Shown one piece after another: positions 60,201-64,000 of a stretch of 64,000 bases of DNA. How positions within the stretch are numbered: the first letter of the stretch is position 1; each line of letters opens with the position of its first letter. The position numbers and the translations under genes are program-made. Source of the DNA: Saccharum officinarum (taxonomy: Eukaryota; Streptophyta; Magnoliopsida; Poales; Poaceae); assembly GCA_020631735.1 (NCBI GenBank), contig CM036221.1, positions 9,591,381-9,655,380 of the forward strand, written 5' to 3'. The notes under the pieces were generated by a model. The model was not told where the DNA came from. It saw nothing but the letters and a program-made list of their open reading frames with translations, and did no database searches.

Positions 60201-61107
60201 CATGTGGCTGGTTGCTCATAACCGGTGTTGGACAGCTGACAGGCTTGCTCGGCGAGGACTCCCTCACCCGCCCAAATGTCTACTTTGTGACCAGGAACAG
60301 GAAAGCATTCAGCACCTTCTCGTTGGGTGTGTTTTTGCTAGGCAATTCTGGTTCTCTCTCTTGCAGCGCATTGGACTCTCTTCACTCACGCCTCAGCCCG
60401 AGGATTCAGCATGGGAGGACTGGTGGGAAAAGGCGGAGGCAGCTACCACTGGGGATGTAAGAAAAGGCTTAAACTCTATCATCATACTTGGCGCCTGGAG
60501 CATCTGGAAACACAGGAATGACTGTGTCTTCAATGGGGTTGTACCAAACATTAACATAGCCCTAAGTATAGCTAGGGATGAAGCCCATTGGTGGTGTTTG
60601 GCAGGAGCTAAGGGTCTGTCCTTGCTCACTACTAGGGGCTTCTAGTTTCTTAGACGCTCGGTCGTTGTACGCTATTATCCAGGTGATGCCTTAGAAAACA
60701 GGGAAGGTGTGGTGGGGTGTGTGAGTGTGTTTGGGTCTATGTATGACTCCTTTTTCTTCTACTAAATACAATGATACGCAGCTCTCCTGCGTGTTCGAGA
60801 AAAAAGCAGTTTCTCTTCAAGCTGAAAGTCAAGGAAGAGACCTTTAACGATGAGCAGCGTGTCAAGTGCAGCATTATGAGAGCGGAGAAGCTGATCCAGC
60901 AAGACAGCATGCTAGCCTCCAGCAATGCTAACCTCCAGCTAGACAGAGCAAGCTACAGCTCCAGCATGCTAACCTCCAGCAATGTGGGCGCCACAGGCTT
61001 TGCACAGTCGAACTGGATGCCCACTCCACCATCAGCTTCATCCGAAGGTCGTGTTTTCTATGGTGGCTTTGGCTTTTTGGGTCAGTCGGCAGTGAGGGGA
61101 GCCTGCT
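54295..61107 (+). pseudogene. RPA1-like C': F-linker-F-A-B-C, frameshifted and LINE-interrupted
   Basis: Exon 1 (54295-54584, MGGGGGEGMEVEVPLSTG) is DBD-F. Exon 2 (55924-56642) is linker plus a second DBD-F (QLTPGAVMAISEHADG, LQVVDVQMVNNVKN). Exon 3 (from 57759) has a long Gly/Pro/Asn linker, DBD-A (LNPYQNTWTIKARVTAKTDL, FFDLIEVDKVYLIS), DBD-B and the DBD-C zinc ribbon (CTMEVNGSLC…CDKC; CQIQDHTGVTYATAFQEAG). Breaks: a 1 nt deletion near 56283 in the linker, a 1 nt deletion near 58735 in DBD-B ('ggtcttct' against 'ggtccttct' in C), and a LINE at about 59450 inside DBD-C. The frame resumes after the LINE (FLFKLKVKEETFNDEQRVKC) and stops matching C after 'SAVRGA' at about 61107, so the CCHC knuckle is lost. 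It was complete in domain order before these hits. Confidence 0.87.
59450..60805 (+). mobile_element. 5'-truncated LINE 3' fragment in DBD-C of C'
   Basis: The frame to TAG at 60643-60645 carries the end of a plant L1 ORF2: MLVYLVMATELPPWAIKAIDKI, FLWRGRKEANGGHCLIAWPK, ELGGLGIADL, and the zf-RVT block (APPKCRFFMWLVAHNRCWTADRLARRG, CLLCDQEQESIQHLLVGC). A 3' UTR and short A-run (about 60799-60805) follow. RPA1 sequence ends at 'cgctggcag' and resumes at 'gcagtttctcttc', so the junctions share only GCAG. No RNase H domain is seen; it is a different subfamily from the 5.5 kb LINE. Confidence 0.85.
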
Positions 61108-61830
61108 GGTGCAGTTCGTGGCAACGTGCTGGTGCCACCCCTGACCCTGTGGCGGTGCTCCCGAGCGGAGGAGCGCTACCCTGGGGTTCAGGGCCCTGGG
61201 CGCTGGCGCGGCGGCGACTAGACTCCTATACGACGGCGGTGGTCGACGGGGATCCCAGCGCGGTGTGCCGCTACTCGACGCGGCACCGCGATGGTGTTGG
61301 CACCCCTGGCCCCATTGCGGTGCTCCCGAGCGGAGGAGCACTGCCGTGGTGGGCCAGGGCCCAGGGCGCTGGCGCTGCGGCGGCTGCTGCAACCCCCCTT
61401 GGCACGGCCTCAACATTGCAGGTGCTCCCGAGCGGCGGAGCCCTGCACGACCATCTACTGGAGCTGCCCTGCGAGAGACGGCGTCGAGCTTGATAGGATC
61501 CTGGGTGACAGCGTGCTGGCGGTGTCGGTGCGTGCCTCCCATCTTGCGGGCGAGTCCGGTAGCGGCTCCGCGTGGTGTGGCGGCGACCGGCACCTCTTGC
61601 CCGAGCGTGGATGCGCGCCTACCGCCGTCGCGGGCGAGTCCGGGAGCGGCTCCGCGCGGTGTGGCAACGTCTGGCACGCGAGGGAAGTTTGTCGGCGCGC
61701 GCCTCCCACCATTGCGGGCGAGTCCGGATGCGGCTCCGTGTGGTGTGTCGGCGGCCAACAACCCCCACTGCCCAGGCGAGGATGCTTGTCGGTGCGTGCC
61801 TCCCTTTTGTCGCGGGCGAGTTCGGTAAAA
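61108..61830. repeat. GC-rich tandem repeats replacing the 3' end of C'
   Basis: Two unit types: one of about 180 bp containing GGTGCTCCCGAGCGGAGGAGC, and one of about 100-120 bp containing GCGGGCGAGTCCGG and CGGCTCCG, in three to four copies. C has the CCHC knuckle and stop at the matching position; host 3' flank resumes near 61838. I see no flanking duplication. Confidence 0.7.
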
Positions 61831-61994
61831 AAAACCTAATCTATCCTTTGCAAGCCTGCCTTATTGTGGAACCTTATGGTTTGTATAAGCAACTGATGGT
61901 TGCCTTATTGTGGAACCTGTGGTTTGTAAGCAACTGATGGTTAGTAGTATTCATCTTATGATGAAGAATGTTTTTATATCTTGTTATGTCCAAG

Positions 61995-62440
61995 GTAATA
62001 AATAGCGGCGGTAGCGGCCGCAATTGCACCCGCAATAGCGGTAGCGGTCCATCGTCGCTACCGCTACGAGGTAGCGCTCTGAACTTTGCACCATGGAACT
62101 TTGCGGTCGCAATTCTGAATAGCGAGCCGATATTGCGGCTGCAATTGCCCGTGGCAGGCCGCAATAGCATGAAAGCAAATATCCCTAATTAGTCTAGCCC
62201 ACTATGACTCACACTCCAAATTCAAATACTCATGTATCATTTGTGAAACTTAAAATTATTCATGATATATACACTTAAAATTATTTATACTCATTATTCA
62301 TGATATATGTACTTAAAATTATATGGGACTATCGGGTGTCGCTATTGGAACTTATCATCCGTAATATCGCCCGCTATCCGCAATCCGCTACCTCGATGAC
62401 AATCCGCTACCAACCCGCTATATGCTATTTATTAGCTTGG
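61995..62440. mobile_element. Small element (446 bp) with 11 bp flanking direct repeat
   Basis: TTATGTCCAAG stands at 61984-61994 and again at 62441-62451. Inside, TAATAAATAGC on the left and GCTATTTATTA on the right form short inverted ends, and the left half is rich in GCGGTAGCGG runs. Not present in the flank of C (about 25255). Class undetermined. Confidence 0.6.
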
Positions 62441-62628
62441 TTATGTCCAAGTCCAATCGAGGAGGGTTTGTTGGTGTCTACTTTGCTTCTGCATGCATGT
62501 GAATGTTTAGGCAGATGCCCTCTTTATTTTTTTAATCCTCATGAATTAGGTGTTCGGGTGTACAAGTAGGATACTGCTGGTTGGGTGATCATCTGTGCTG
62601 TGACTATTAGAAGCATCTGGTGTGTTTC

Positions 62629-63292
62629 TGTTAGAGGAGTCAAGGGCCTATTGGGCCTTAGCCCATTAGGGTTAATTAGTCCCTTGCTTAAGGGCCAAGT
62701 CAAACCTCTCTATATAATGAGAGGAGATGTATCAATCTAAAATCAAGCAAGAGATTAGAAGGAAATACCTTCTCTCTTGCCGGCCGTGGGCGAAGCCCCG
62801 CGGCCGGCGTTCCCAGCGCCCCTCGTAGCCCTAGCTGCTGCTCACCTGCCTCTCGCCGACGTGAACAGTACCCGCGGCACTGTAGCACCGCGGGTACTGT
62901 AGCTCCGCCGCCGCTCCCCTCGACTCTCCCCTCTCGATCCCAACAACGTCCATAACAATCTGGTATCGGAGACGTTGTTGGGATCGAGAGGGGAGAGTCG
63001 AGGGGAGCGGCGGCGGAGCTACAGTACCCGCGGTGCTACAGTGCCGCGGGTACTGTTCACGTCGGCGAGAGGCAGGTGAGCAGCAGCTAGGGCTACGAGG
63101 GGCGCTGGGAACGCCGGCCGCGGGGCTTCGCCCACGGCCGGCAAGAGAGAAGGTATTTCCTTCTAATCTCTTGCTTGATTTTAGATTGATACATCTCCTC
63201 TCATTATATAGAGAGGTTTGACTTGGCCCTTAAGCAAGGGACTAATTAACCCTAATGGGCTAAGGCCCAATAGGCCCTTGACTCCTCTAACA
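62629..63292. repeat. Perfect 322 bp inverted repeat of two opposed LTRs
   Basis: Left arm 62629-62950, spacer 62951-62970, right arm 62971-63292. Each arm begins (outer end) with TGTTAGAGGAGTC. The left arm runs on to 'cataaca' and then TGGTATCGGAGA, close to the initiator-Met tRNA primer-binding consensus TGGTATCAGAG. I saw no mismatch between the arms. Host flank of C' stops exactly at 62628; retroelement internal sequence in minus orientation starts after 63292, with GGTGGGGTGTAG as a plausible polypurine tract. Confidence 0.85.
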
Positions 63293-63909
63293 CTACACCC
63301 CACCTGGACATGCAGCTCGTCCTCGAGCTGCAACCTAACGATGACTCGACGAAACACAAACCTAACACCTAAAAACAAGCCTTTTACATCTCGGCTTATT
63401 TTATTGACCTGAAATCGACCGCGACTCTTTATTTTTGACTCCTGAAGATACGTCGGACACCCTCCGCATGATGAACCTGCACGGTAGCCACCTGGATCCC
63501 ACGGAGACCACCGGAATGAGAGGGGTGCACGGGCATAGCCACCTGGAATTAGTCGCGATAGCGACCAACGGAGACGTCCTCGCGGCGGCCGGTGGCGGAA
63601 TGTGGTGGCGCTGGGAAGTGCTTTCCTGCTGGTGGCAAGGAAGGGAGCGCCTCCCCTAGCGCCGCTGCCACAGACTTCGGGGTCGCTGCCCACGGGGTAA
63701 ACAACCTGCACACCGCCCGTGGGGAAAACCGTATGTTGAAGATCCGCGGCGCAGCTGACAAGATCGAAGTCCTCCAGGCGGCGAAACACAACTTGGAGGG
63801 GCAGCGAAGGGGAGCAGGGCTGAATCAGCTGCAGATCACGCATCTCCCGCACTCGCCGACGTGCAAGGAAGCCGCGTGCAGCAGCCTGCAGCCGCACCGC
63901 AGCCGACAT
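63293..63909 (-). CDS. Retroelement gag-like ORF with IQ-type motif, internal part of the minus-strand element
   Basis: Starts MSAAVRLQAAARGFLARRR at 63909; this IQ-like basic motif is common in grass retrotransposon ORFs. The middle has no recognised domain. The frame (…QLEDELHVQVG) runs past the internal region into the right LTR arm and stops at 63181. It may join a short 5' gag piece directly to 3' sequence, meaning pol is deleted. The 5' leader continues out of the window to 64000. Confidence 0.5.
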
Positions 63910-64000
63910 CCGAATCTGCTGGACGTCGGTACCCCTATAAAAGATGCCATCGGTGAATGGGTGCTGGAGGCTCGGCCCACCGGGAAAGAAAACAACACCG

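Noticed and set aside
62700..63221. Two identical 62-residue ORFs (62700-62888 minus, 63033-63221 plus)
   Set aside because: They are the same LTR sequence in the two palindrome arms, not genes.

Overview
This is plant nuclear DNA, most likely from a panicoid grass such as Sorghum or a relative. That assignment is an inference from three things: GC-rich first exons, the density of Tourist-like MITEs with TTA target duplications, and the retrotransposon types. I saw no rRNA, tRNA or CRISPR.

The host content is a head-to-tail array of genes for the large subunit of replication protein A (RPA1/RPA70), plus one housekeeping purine-synthesis gene (PUR5, AIR synthetase; minus strand, eight exons, 5273 to 2808). 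I read the RPA1 array as alternating 'C-type' and 'B-type' units. They are: an intact compact gene A (1-1511, probably C-derived); a relic of B-type sequence (about 2060-2650); PUR5 and insertions; B (12.3-15.4 kb); C (20.3-25.0 kb); B' (27.6-48.5 kb); and C' (54.3-61.1 kb). The pair B+C (about 12.2-25.5 kb) is duplicated as B'+C' (about 27.4-62.6 kb). The second copy is swollen by insertions. RPA1 normally carries DBD-F, a linker, DBD-A, DBD-B and zinc-ribbon DBD-C, and some plant forms add a CCHC knuckle. Here the domains are reshuffled: A is F-C; B is a broken F plus an intact C; C is F-linker-F-A-B-knuckle without C; C' is F-linker-F-A-B-C with a LINE inside C. Only A has an undamaged frame over the part visible here.

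Transposons make up most of the rest. A 5'-truncated LINE with a 2.5 kb solo LTR nested in it (TSD CCCCC) sits just upstream of PUR5. A 1,991 bp hAT-like element (TSD GCTGAGGC) carries a nested 1,239 bp Mutator-type foldback element (TSD TCAGGGGAA) and supplies the stop codon of B. A 4.37 kb minus-strand solo LTR (TSD CTCTC), a second foldback element and a 12.49 kb Tat-like Ty3-gypsy element (34630-47119, TSD GAACA, two 1,204 bp LTRs) fill the intron of B'. The gypsy element has lost protease and reverse transcriptase but keeps gag, RNase H, a stop-interrupted integrase and a spliced-looking antisense gene. A LINE fragment, GC-rich tandem repeats and MITEs break C'. At the right edge is a perfect 322 bp inverted repeat made of two opposed LTRs around a primer-binding-like spacer, followed by a minus-strand retroelement gag-like ORF.

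Because B/C and B'/C' are paralogous, several insertions can be paired with an empty site in the other copy. This gives clean target-site evidence and a relative order of events.
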